A stretch of 64,000 nt of DNA from an uncultured Saprospiraceae bacterium (GTDB taxonomy: Bacteria; Bacteroidota; Bacteroidia; Chitinophagales; Saprospiraceae). Numbering within the stretch: position 1 is the first letter of the stretch; every line of letters starts with the position of its first letter. A program made the position numbers and the translations under genes. Positions 33,373 to 41,490 of the stretch are shown one piece after another. The stretch lies in NCBI GenBank assembly GCA_937924805.1, contig CALDTZ010000031.1:1-64000 (forward strand). Reading direction: 5' to 3'. The notes beneath the pieces were generated by a model. The model saw nothing but the letters and a program-made list of their open reading frames with translations, did no database searches and had not been told where the DNA came from.

Positions 33373-35883
33373 CTAGTCAATTACAGATTTTAATTTTATT
33401 ATATATTGACGCTCTTTTTCAGTAAAAGACCCACCTATAACCCTTAAGTCACAATCTTTAACCAAACTTTTAAGTGCCGTTTTAATAGCATCTTGTTGAA
33501 AGACATCTTTATTGAACGATAAAGCTTGTTCTAAATTTCTAATTGAGGTTAGTATTTCTTCATCAGTACCAACAATACTTAAATCTTTATATATAGTTAT
33601 AAATTCTAAATAATCTAGACTTAAAGCATTTGATAGGTTTTTATGGAAATAGATTAAGTATTGACTTTTATTTTGAATAGCAAATACATTAGAAATTAGA
33701 GGCATCAGCGTTTTAGGGTTATTTATTGCCTCTTCTTCAATTAAAGTGATTGTATTTGTTTCATCAAAATCATATAATAAGCTCAAACAAGTTTCCGTAA
33801 GTCTAAAGGAAGGTTTTTTATCATAAATCTCTTTTGCGATGGATGCTCCTTTGTTTTTGTTTTTAGTATATAACGAGAATAGAGCATTTGAACGAACCTC
33901 AGGGTTTTTATCTTCCAAGCTTTTGTCAATTAATGTTTGTTCAGATAATTGATCACTAAACTTTAAAATTGCTTTTTTTCTAATTTCTTCAGAAGGGTGA
34001 TTTATAAACCGAAGGACAATATCGCTATTTGTAGAATCAATGTTTTCCAATGCATTTGCATGATCTCTATATTCTTTAGAGAAAAGGACTAGATGCTCCC
34101 ATTCAGCTAACGTCTTCTTTTCAGAAATTTTAGCTAGTAAGGTGTGTTTTCCGTCAATCACAATTGTCTTTTCATCACCTCTTTTAGGAATTGAAATTTT
34201 ATTTTTTCTTTTAGTTAATGTATAGTTCCACGTGGTTATTTCCCCGCTTCCATGATATATATACGAAGTCAATGGCAAAGTAAAAACGGCTCTATGATCT
34301 GTTTCATTTTGAGTTTGATAGACAGTAATGTAAATACTATCATTTTTAGTCCAATCATAATGAACATCTAATTCTGGGTGTCCTTTATCGAAATACCATT
34401 GATCAAAATACCAATTTAGGTCTTCACCAGATATTTTTTCAAAAATTAGTCGAAGTTGATGTGCTTCAACTGTCTCAAATTTATATTTATTCAAATACAT
34501 ACTTACCCCTTCAAAAAACATTTCATCCCCCAAGTAATTTCTGAGCATGTGTAAAACAAGACCACCTTTGTTATAACTGTGGGCGTCAAACATTTCTTCT
34601 TTGTCCTCATAATGAAAATCAATTAAAGGATGAGTTCCAGCGAAAGTAGCATCATAAAAATAGTAGATTAATTCATTAAGTCTGTGGGTTTCTGCGGAGG
34701 TGTAGCCGTATTTGTGTTCCCTCCAAAGGTATTCACTGTAGTTAGCAAAACCTTCATTTAGTGTAAGGTTTGCCCAACTTTCACAGGTTACTAAGTTTCC
34801 AAACCAATGATGTGATAATTCATGTGCTACAATGTCATCATTGTTTTCATCTTGTAAAGCTCTTTCTTCTTTTTGAACAAATTCACCAAATATAACAGCA
34901 CCGGTGTTTTCCATAGCTCCAGATACAAAGTCTCTTGAAACGACTTGTGCATATTTTTCCCACGGAAAAGGATATTGGAATTTTTCACTAAAAAAACCGA
35001 TCATTTCGCTTGTATGATTAAAAATCCTTTTTGCATTTGATTTGTATTCTGGTTCTACATAATAAGATAAATTTAGTGTATCATATTTTTCGGTAACAAC
35101 AGCATAGTCACCAATAACAATAGCTGTTAAATAAGGGGCATGTGGAGTCATTTGCTTCCAATAATCAGTCCTTGTATTATCAGTGTTTTCTATGGATGAA
35201 ATAAGATTTCCATTAGATAGCGTTTTTAAACTGTTATCAACAGTAATGTAGATTTCTTGTGTCATTTTTTCATTTGGACCATCAATAGTTGGAAACCACC
35301 TGGAATTATTTTCGGTTTCTCCTTGTGTCCAAATTTGCCTTGGCTTCTCTTCTTTTCCTTGAGGATTAATAAAAAACAGACCTAAGTCTGCCTTTGGCAC
35401 CATATTAGGATGTTGTCCTCTGTCACTCGGATGAGCAATATATTTTATAGTTACATCGATTGATTCGTCTCTTTCTAAATCTTTTTTGAGGTTTATAATT
35501 AATTTTTTTTTGTTGTATTCGTAAGAAAGAGGCTGATTATTGTTTTCTATACTTCTGATTTCAAAATTTTTAGCATCTAAGATAATCTCACTTGTCCGAT
35601 AAAACACAGGTGAAAGGCTCAGAATAGCTTCTCCATACACAAGTTCATTTTCCCAATCAAAAGAAACATGTAACCGGGTATGTTTAAGGTCAACTTTACG
35701 ATTGTAACTGCCTCGGTATTCTTGATATGATTCAATGGTTTGATTTGAATCTATTCTTGATGATGTTACATATAATGTATCTAATAATGTAAAATCAGAA
35801 AAATCTCTAGCATCCAATGTAACGCTTTGTGTTTTACATGAAAACAAAAGAGTTATAATAATCAAAAGGTATAAGAACCTCAT
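33373..35883 (-). CDS. M1 aminopeptidase lipoprotein with HEAT-like C-terminus
   Basis: An 836-residue aminopeptidase. The signal peptide ends in a lipobox (LLFSC), giving a lipid-anchored envelope protein. The M1 signatures are textbook: SGAMENTGAVIF for exopeptidase substrate binding, and HELSHHWFGN near residue 351 with the third ligand Glu in LNEGFANYSEYLW. After the catalytic domain, residues about 640-830 form helical repeats (NHPSEEIRKKAILKFSDQLS) like the ERAP1/HEAT-type domain of longer M1 enzymes. It differs clearly from the other M1 gene at 25038-27323, which has a non-canonical GAMEN region. A ferredoxin gene ends 14 bp upstream. Confidence 0.94.
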   Translation of the reverse strand: MRFLYLLIIITLLFSCKTQSVTLDARDFSDFTLLDTLYVTSSRIDSNQTIESYQEYRGSYNRKVDLKHTRLHVSFDWENELVYGEAILSLSPVFYRTSEIILDAKNFEIRSIENNNQPLSYEYNKKKLIINLKKDLERDESIDVTIKYIAHPSDRGQHPNMVPKADLGLFFINPQGKEEKPRQIWTQGETENNSRWFPTIDGPNEKMTQEIYITVDNSLKTLSNGNLISSIENTDNTRTDYWKQMTPHAPYLTAIVIGDYAVVTEKYDTLNLSYYVEPEYKSNAKRIFNHTSEMIGFFSEKFQYPFPWEKYAQVVSRDFVSGAMENTGAVIFGEFVQKEERALQDENNDDIVAHELSHHWFGNLVTCESWANLTLNEGFANYSEYLWREHKYGYTSAETHRLNELIYYFYDATFAGTHPLIDFHYEDKEEMFDAHSYNKGGLVLHMLRNYLGDEMFFEGVSMYLNKYKFETVEAHQLRLIFEKISGEDLNWYFDQWYFDKGHPELDVHYDWTKNDSIYITVYQTQNETDHRAVFTLPLTSYIYHGSGEITTWNYTLTKRKNKISIPKRGDEKTIVIDGKHTLLAKISEKKTLAEWEHLVLFSKEYRDHANALENIDSTNSDIVLRFINHPSEEIRKKAILKFSDQLSEQTLIDKSLEDKNPEVRSNALFSLYTKNKNKGASIAKEIYDKKPSFRLTETCLSLLYDFDETNTITLIEEEAINNPKTLMPLISNVFAIQNKSQYLIYFHKNLSNALSLDYLEFITIYKDLSIVGTDEEILTSIRNLEQALSFNKDVFQQDAIKTALKSLVKDCDLRVIGGSFTEKERQYIIKLKSVID

Positions 35884-35897
35884 AAGTAATGGGTTTT

Positions 35898-36224
35898 TTA
35901 TGAAACAGGCGCTAACTTTATTTTTAATTTATTTAGATCATTAGTAAGATAAATCTGGCAAGAAAGTCTACTATTGTCTTCTACAAAAAACGCTTGATCA
36001 AGCATATCAAGTTCATCATCAGAAGGTTCATTGAGCTTGTGTTCAGATTGAACATAGCAGTGGCAAGAAGCACAAAGAGCCATTCCTCCGCAGGTTCCTT
36101 CTACCGGTAGTTCACTTGATTTGCAAATTTCCATCAGATTAAAATTCATGTCGGTAGGTGCTTCGATTATATGATCGATCCCTTCTCTATCCGTTACGGT
36201 AATATTTATTGTATTTTCTTCCAT
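35898..36224 (-). CDS. adrenodoxin-type 2Fe-2S ferredoxin
   Basis: A 108-residue electron carrier. The cluster cysteines are C45, C51, C54 and C89 in the pattern C-X5-C-X2-C, then a distant Cys (TCGGMALCASC, later RLSCQI), typical of adrenodoxin- and Isc-type ferredoxins rather than plant type. Its start overlaps the stop of the reductase gene by one base, so the two proteins are probably co-translated redox partners. Confidence 0.93.
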   Translation of the reverse strand: MEENTINITVTDREGIDHIIEAPTDMNFNLMEICKSSELPVEGTCGGMALCASCHCYVQSEHKLNEPSDDELDMLDQAFFVEDNSRLSCQIYLTNDLNKLKIKLAPVS

Positions 36225-37231
36225 TATTCAAATCCAGAAACTCCGGATACAGTTGTGTATTTAAAACTTAATTTTTGATCAGGGTATATACGTTTAAATG
36301 CAGATTGAACCATTAAGGTTGCTTCATGAAAACCACAAAGAATCAATTTTAGTTTTCCTTCGTACTCATTAATATCGCCAATAGCATAAATTCCTTCCAC
36401 ATTTGTACTATAATCAAGGGTGTCTACTGCAATTGCACTTCTATTTAAATTCAATCCCCAATCAGCTATGGGTCCTAATTTTGGTGTTAATCCAAAAAGC
36501 GGAATAAAATAATCAACAGGTATATCGATTAGACCTTTTTCTTTATGTTTAATGACTACATGAGATAACGTATTAGTTCCTTTTAAGTCAACCGCTTGAG
36601 CTTCTGTTATTAAATCAATTACTCCTTTTGTTGCTAAATGATGTACTTTTTCTACTGAATCTAGAGCGCCTCTAAATGATGTTCTCCGATGTACTAACGT
36701 TATTTTTTTGGCTACATTCGCTAGTTCTATTGTCCAATCTAGTGCTGAATCACCCCCACCAGCAATTAAAATTTCTTTGTCCCGAAATTGTTCGGGATCT
36801 TTAACCATATATACAATACTTTCTTCCTCAAAATCCTCTATGCCTTTAATCGGAGGTTTACGAGGTTCAAAACATCCTAATCCACCGGCAATAGCGATGA
36901 CAGAAGTTTTAATTTTTTTGTTTTTATTAGTTGTAAGTAAAAACTTTCCGTCTGGTTCTTTTGAAATTGATTGGGCAACTTCACCTAAAGTGAAGGATGG
37001 TTTGAATGGAGCTATTTGTTCCATCAAATTGTCTACCAAATCTGCTGCGAGGATACTTGGGTATCCAGGGATATCATAAATTGGTTTTTTAGGATAAATT
37101 TCAGTCAATTGACCGCCTACTTGTGGAAGTACATCGACTATATGACACTTCAACTTTAACAATCCTGCTTCAAAAACGGTAAATAGACCTACAGGTCCAG
37201 CTCCTATTATTAATATATCTGTTTCAATCAT
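36224..37231 (-). CDS. ferredoxin-NADP+ reductase (thioredoxin-reductase-like)
   Basis: A 335-residue FAD- and NADPH-binding oxidoreductase. The FAD Rossmann motif is IIGAGPVGLF near the N-terminus, the NADPH motif is IAGGGDSALDW in the middle, and AIGDINEY is the C-terminal FAD contact. It lacks the CxxC disulfide of true thioredoxin reductase, which marks the TrxR-like FNR class (as in Bacillus YumC and Chlorobium FNR). It is cotranscribed with the ferredoxin gene. The final 15 residues (FKYTTVSGVSGFE) are in the region that stacks on FAD in this class. Confidence 0.93.
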   Translation of the reverse strand: MIETDILIIGAGPVGLFTVFEAGLLKLKCHIVDVLPQVGGQLTEIYPKKPIYDIPGYPSILAADLVDNLMEQIAPFKPSFTLGEVAQSISKEPDGKFLLTTNKNKKIKTSVIAIAGGLGCFEPRKPPIKGIEDFEEESIVYMVKDPEQFRDKEILIAGGGDSALDWTIELANVAKKITLVHRRTSFRGALDSVEKVHHLATKGVIDLITEAQAVDLKGTNTLSHVVIKHKEKGLIDIPVDYFIPLFGLTPKLGPIADWGLNLNRSAIAVDTLDYSTNVEGIYAIGDINEYEGKLKLILCGFHEATLMVQSAFKRIYPDQKLSFKYTTVSGVSGFE

Positions 37232-37334
37232 CTTGCAAATTTAAATAAAGCTTGATAAGATTATCTTATTTTGTATTCTCTATGAATACAGGAATTGGTA
37301 TATTGTTTAGTACAATCATTAAAAACAATTTCAA

Positions 37335-38891
37335 ATGTTAGTTAAAACTTATGCTAGCGCTGTTACTGGCGTGGAGGCAAAACGTATTATCGTAGAAGTA
37401 AATGCAGGGGGAGCGGTCGCTGCTGGAAAGAATTTTTACCATTTAGTGGGATTACCAGATAACGCGGTAAAAGAAGGATTCCAACGAATCGAAGCAGCGA
37501 TAAAAAACATCGGTTTCAAAATGCCTCGTCTAAAACTAGTCGTTAATTTAGCTCCAGCTGATATACGTAAAGAAGGTTCTTCCTATGATTTACCGATTGC
37601 CCTTGGGATATTAGCATCCACGAATCAAATTAATAAAGAAGAATTAGGTAATTACTTAATAATGGGTGAATTATCTTTAGATGGTACTTTAAGGCCTATC
37701 AAAGGATCTTTACCGATAGCTATTTTAGCTAGGAAGGAAGGTTTCAAAGGGTTTATTTTACCAAAAGAAAACGCTAGAGAAGCTGCAATAGTAGATGGCA
37801 TTGATGTATTTGGAGTAAAATCACTAAATGAGGCAATTGAAATAATAAATAGTGAATCTAGCTTGAAACCATGTGTTTATGATACAAGAGAAGTGTTTTT
37901 TGATGAACATAATGAATATCCTGTAGATTTTGCAGATGTAAAAGGACAAGAAAATATCAAAAGAGCTTTAGAAATTGCTGGTGCAGGAGGACATAATGTA
38001 ATTTTAATTGGACCACCAGGAGCGGGAAAAACGATGTTAGCTAGAAGGTTACCAACCATTTTGCCACCTCTATCTCTCCATGAAGCACTTGATACAACTA
38101 AAATTCATTCTGTTGCTGGTTTGCTCGAGTCCAACGCGTCTTTAATTACGATTCGTCCTTTTCGATCACCTCACCATACAATAAGCGATGTAGCATTAGT
38201 TGGTGGTGGGTCGAACCCTAATCCAGGTGAAATATCACTTGCCCATAATGGTGTTTTATTTTTAGATGAGTTACCTGAATTTAAGCGATCTGTTTTGGAA
38301 GTGTTAAGGCAACCAATGGAACAGCGAAAAGTAACGATTTCTAGAGCAAGAGGAACGGTTGATTATCCAGCAAGTTTTATGTTAATTGCTTCCATGAATC
38401 CTTGTCCGTGTGGTTTTTATAATCATCCTGAAAAAGAATGTGTTTGTGGACCAGGCGTAGTTAAGAAGTATTTAAATAAAATCTCTGGTCCTTTACTAGA
38501 TCGAATGGATTTACATGTTGAAGTAACGCCTGTAAGTTATGATGAATTATCAGGTGTGGCAAATAGAAAAGAGGCAAGTGAAGATATTTTAGTGCGGGTA
38601 GAAAAGGCTAGGGAGAGACAACAAACTAGATTTGATAAGTTTAAAAATATTCATTGCAATGCTCAAATGCCAAGTAATATGGTTAAGGAGGTTTGTATAT
38701 TAAACCAACCGGGGCGAATTTTACTTAAGACCGCGATGAAAAAATTACAACTATCCGCTAGAGCCTATGATCGAATTTTGAAAGTGGCAAGAACTGCGGC
38801 AGATTTGGGAAATAGTGATGATATTAAGATAGAACATTTGGCGGAAGCCATCCAATACAGAAGTTTAGATAGAGAAGGGTGGGCTGGATAG
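37335..38891 (+). CDS. YifB/ComM-family AAA+ ATPase
   Basis: A 518-residue magnesium-chelatase-like protein. The N-terminal domain (about 1-170) has the Lon-protease-like fold of ComM. Walker A is GPPGAGKTM, Walker B is FLDELPEF, and a zinc-type cysteine motif is CPCGFYNHPEKECVCG. ComM is a branch-migration helicase for natural transformation in gamma-proteobacteria, and that role is plausible but unproven here. It diverges from the ferredoxin reductase gene with a 103-bp gap, where the main gene direction switches. A large hairpin follows its stop codon. Confidence 0.92.
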   Translation: MLVKTYASAVTGVEAKRIIVEVNAGGAVAAGKNFYHLVGLPDNAVKEGFQRIEAAIKNIGFKMPRLKLVVNLAPADIRKEGSSYDLPIALGILASTNQINKEELGNYLIMGELSLDGTLRPIKGSLPIAILARKEGFKGFILPKENAREAAIVDGIDVFGVKSLNEAIEIINSESSLKPCVYDTREVFFDEHNEYPVDFADVKGQENIKRALEIAGAGGHNVILIGPPGAGKTMLARRLPTILPPLSLHEALDTTKIHSVAGLLESNASLITIRPFRSPHHTISDVALVGGGSNPNPGEISLAHNGVLFLDELPEFKRSVLEVLRQPMEQRKVTISRARGTVDYPASFMLIASMNPCPCGFYNHPEKECVCGPGVVKKYLNKISGPLLDRMDLHVEVTPVSYDELSGVANRKEASEDILVRVEKARERQQTRFDKFKNIHCNAQMPSNMVKEVCILNQPGRILLKTAMKKLQLSARAYDRILKVARTAADLGNSDDIKIEHLAEAIQYRSLDREGWAG

Positions 38892-38901
38892 TTAAAAGGT
38901 A

Positions 38902-38947
38902 ATCATTGATTCGTATCAACTATTGTTACTTAATACGAATCAATGAT
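38902..38947. terminator. 15-bp-stem hairpin between convergent genes
   Basis: ATCATTGATTCGTAT (38902-38916) pairs perfectly with ATACGAATCAATGAT (38933-38947) across a 16-base loop. It lies 10 bp after yifB and 4 bp before the stop of the convergent lipoprotein gene, so a shared terminator is likely. There is no long T run on either side and the loop is large, so a protein-binding site is an alternative. Confidence 0.6.
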
Positions 38948-38951
38948 ATCA

Positions 38952-39422
38952 TTAAAATTGAACGTTAGTAAATTCAGTTTTTACTAAAATCTTTTCTTTG
39001 GTGAAAAGGTTTTCTAAAGAATCCTGCATGGTTCCACTGTAAATATTTAGCTCATTATCTACAAAGGTTATTTCCATGTAAAATCCAGTTTCTAGATTAA
39101 TATAGTCTTGGTTGTCAATATCCATCCCTATACTAGGTCTAAAATCTTTATCATCTATATCTATAACACCAGTTTCCAAACCGAAGCTATCATGGTTTAT
39201 GTAGATACTTAATCCCTCTATATTTGTGCCTCCAACAACAGATATACCTCCACCAGTCATTTGTACCCCCGATCCATGATTAAAAGAACTCTCTGTCGGA
39301 ACCCAGTTTTCTCCATCTACAACTGCAGTAAAGGAGGCTGTTGGAAGCATCACTTCTTCTACACAAGAACTAAAAGAAATTACGAAAAGGAAAAGAACGA
39401 ATATTGTATTTAAGTTTTTCAT
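38952..39422 (-). CDS. small lipoprotein of unknown function
   Basis: A 156-residue protein with a signal peptide and lipobox (ISFSSC), so it is exported and lipid-anchored. The mature part begins VEEVMLPTASFTAVVDGENW and continues as a beta-rich, Gly/Asp-containing domain resembling DUF6252-type Bacteroidota lipoproteins, whose function is unknown. It is the last gene of a short minus-strand island and converges on yifB. Confidence 0.7.
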   Translation of the reverse strand: MKNLNTIFVLFLFVISFSSCVEEVMLPTASFTAVVDGENWVPTESSFNHGSGVQMTGGGISVVGGTNIEGLSIYINHDSFGLETGVIDIDDKDFRPSIGMDIDNQDYINLETGFYMEITFVDNELNIYSGTMQDSLENLFTKEKILVKTEFTNVQF

Positions 39423-39512
39423 GATAATTTTTTACTATTTAAGTTATTTATCTTGAAAGTGTATGCACTTCAAAAAAACGTTACCGATATAGAGATATTT
39501 TTTTGAATTGGA

Positions 39513-39914
39513 CTATTCTTCCTCATCCGAAGGTTCAAGTAAATTTCGTTGATCTAAAAAATTGAACCACTTAATTACTTTTTTCATATCACTAACGTAC
39601 ACTTTGTCTTCATCATAATCGGGTACTATATTTTCAAAGTACTCTTGAATCACAATTTTTTCTGAATTATGGTCAACAACAGGTGTGGTTTCTTTTAGAT
39701 TTTTCATTTTGACAAACACTTCTTTAAGCTCAATAGTATCCTCAAGTGTATAAATAGCAACAGTTCCTAAAGGTGTAAATTGGTGTTTTCGTACTGAACA
39801 AAATTTTGACTTTCCACTATCAAGGTCTTCGACCACTAATCCATTATTTCTTGAAGTATTTATTCTAAATACTCCAGACAACCCACTAACGGCAACAAAA
39901 TCATCTAATTTCAT
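39513..39914 (-). CDS. DUF5606-family protein
   Basis: A 133-residue cytosolic protein matching the DUF5606 pattern: an N-terminal VSGLSGVFRINTSRNNGLVV, then VEDLDSGKSKFCSVR and an acidic C-terminus (YFENIVPDYDEDKVYVSDMK, ending PSDEEE). This small family is common in Bacteroidota and has no known function. The frame is open 5 codons further, but the ATG at 39912-39914 gives MKLDDFVAVSG, which best matches the family start. It lies between the lipoprotein and esterase genes. Confidence 0.8.
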   Translation of the reverse strand: MKLDDFVAVSGLSGVFRINTSRNNGLVVEDLDSGKSKFCSVRKHQFTPLGTVAIYTLEDTIELKEVFVKMKNLKETTPVVDHNSEKIVIQEYFENIVPDYDEDKVYVSDMKKVIKWFNFLDQRNLLEPSDEEE

Positions 39915-39939
39915 ACTTTTTCTTTTCAACTTGCAAATA

Positions 39940-39958
39940 AAATGGTTTTAGACCATTT
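39940..39958 (-). terminator. probable terminator of the T9SS esterase gene
   Basis: AAATGGT (39940-39946) pairs with ACCATTT (39952-39958) across a 5-base loop, immediately after the esterase stop. On the minus strand it continues into TTATTTG. The stem is 7 bp, so its strength is moderate. Confidence 0.5.
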
Positions 39959-39961
39959 ACA

Positions 39962-41398
39962 TTAATGAATCCATATTTTTTTAGTAAATAGATTTTCGTT
40001 TTTATCCTTAATTCGGATAATATAGATTCCATGATGGATGTTTTCAATTAAAACGCTATCACCATTAAATGTGCGATTATTGACAATGATTCTACCAGTA
40101 ATGTCTATTATTTCAATCTTTGTAAATACTAAATTGCAAAGATTGTTTGAAACTCGAATTTCGTTATTTGAATAAATTAATTCAAAATCGCAGGCAATAG
40201 GGGAGTTGTTTAAATGGCTAGTAACACCTAATCCAGAAAATTGGCTAAAAAAATCGATCGTCTCTTCTACAGCTGGTTCTACGCACAAAGTATGATTGAA
40301 GTTCGAAACGAGATCTTTGGAGGCAACATCAACAGCACCATTTGCATTAAAAATTGAATCCGCATAAATTGCATTTTCCGAAGACACTTGATCGTCATTT
40401 TTGCAATAATATAAGCGCGTTGGAGATTGTGGAACCCAATCTAATACGTCATTTCTTTTTAAAGCCTGACTCATAGGGTGATTTGGGTCATTTTTTATAG
40501 CACTTAATACGTCATCTTGGATCATCACCTTCGGTTGAATGTTACCCGCGTTATTAATATTAATTAATAGGTAGAGCTGAGAATTTAATGACCATAAATC
40601 AATTTCTTCGTTTTTAAATTGAAGGATTGGATCAATATACGCTGGTTTGAAAATATCAGACAATTCAAAGTCTTTTAATAAATCAGGAAAAGTTTCTAGC
40701 ATACCCAAGGTAACCCAAGCTAAATAGGCGACAAATTGATAAGGATTATCTCCAAGAGTAAAATCAATCATTTTTTCTGAAACACTGTAAGGACCAGAAA
40801 GGTGAGCACCAGCTGTAACAGTGAAACCATCAGGGGCATCTCTTTCAATCATTCTATGAAGAGCAGCAGAAGCATGGCCCCCTTGCGAATAACCGGTTAA
40901 GAATACTTGTTCATTAAGAGAAAAATTAAGTTCTACTTGAAGTTCTTTCATTGCTGACATTAAATCTAAAGCAGCCCATGCTTCTGATTCTGAATGAATG
41001 TATGGATGTAATCCTGGACTGTCTCCAAGTCCAATATAATCGGCCATAATCGTTGCATATCCTGTGGATGCAAAAACAACACCTAAATCAAAGCCTCCTT
41101 TTTTTCTAGATGGGACGTCCTCTCGACTACCAACAGTACCGTGCTGATAACACAAAAGAGGAAGATCCCCAGATGTTTTTGGAAGGCAAACGAGTCCTGA
41201 GGCAGTATGATTTTCTCCGCCAATATTTTTCGTTGTATATAAAACCTTGTAAAGATCAACATCAAAATCTGCATTAAAACCAAAATTTGAAGCAACTTGC
41301 GAAGCAGTATATGATCCAGCTGGAGTAAAGTCAATAAGGACTTGAGAATTTCCATAAAAGAAAGCAAAAATGAAGAATATAGAATAGAAGTTTTTCAT
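39962..41398 (-). CDS. secreted alpha/beta-hydrolase (lipase/esterase) with T9SS sorting domain
   Basis: A 478-residue exported hydrolase. A signal peptide (MKNFYSIFFIFAFFYGNSQ) is followed by an alpha/beta-hydrolase domain resembling secretory lipases. The nucleophile elbow is TGYSQGGHA near residue 170, and the probable acid and His are in YYCKNDDQVSS and FNHTLC. The last 80 residues form a type A T9SS sorting domain (IEIIDITGRIIVNNRTFNGD, then GIYIIRIKDKNENLFTKKIW), which directs the protein to the type IX secretion system. PorP/SprF is encoded 7 kb away. The substrate is unknown. Confidence 0.88.
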   Translation of the reverse strand: MKNFYSIFFIFAFFYGNSQVLIDFTPAGSYTASQVASNFGFNADFDVDLYKVLYTTKNIGGENHTASGLVCLPKTSGDLPLLCYQHGTVGSREDVPSRKKGGFDLGVVFASTGYATIMADYIGLGDSPGLHPYIHSESEAWAALDLMSAMKELQVELNFSLNEQVFLTGYSQGGHASAALHRMIERDAPDGFTVTAGAHLSGPYSVSEKMIDFTLGDNPYQFVAYLAWVTLGMLETFPDLLKDFELSDIFKPAYIDPILQFKNEEIDLWSLNSQLYLLININNAGNIQPKVMIQDDVLSAIKNDPNHPMSQALKRNDVLDWVPQSPTRLYYCKNDDQVSSENAIYADSIFNANGAVDVASKDLVSNFNHTLCVEPAVEETIDFFSQFSGLGVTSHLNNSPIACDFELIYSNNEIRVSNNLCNLVFTKIEIIDITGRIIVNNRTFNGDSVLIENIHHGIYIIRIKDKNENLFTKKIWIH

Positions 41399-41442
41399 AT
41401 TTAAAAATAAATTTAGATATACAAAATAAACTTATTTTCTAT

Positions 41443-41476
41443 TTGGAAAAAATAAAAGGTCTTATTACTACTTTTG
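41443..41476 (+). promoter_or_regulatory. Bacteroidota-type promoter of the HEAT-cyclophilin gene
   Basis: A -33 TTG (41443-41445) is 23 bases from the -7 box TACTTTTG (41469-41476), at the upper end of the normal spacing. Transcription would start near 41483, 8 bases before the ATG, giving a very short leader. Confidence 0.65.
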
Positions 41477-41490
41477 AGCAACCTTAAAAT

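Noticed and set aside
34225..34241. GTTCCACGTGG inside the second M1 peptidase gene
   Set aside because: Only the central part matches parS; the right arm and the outer base of the left arm are wrong, and it is within coding sequence.
37236..37243. TAAATTTG (minus strand) 4 bases before the ferredoxin reductase start, as a leaderless promoter
   Set aside because: It fits TAnnTTTG but has no TTG at the proper distance. The similar box before birA (53352-53359) has the same problem, so both are left as unproven.
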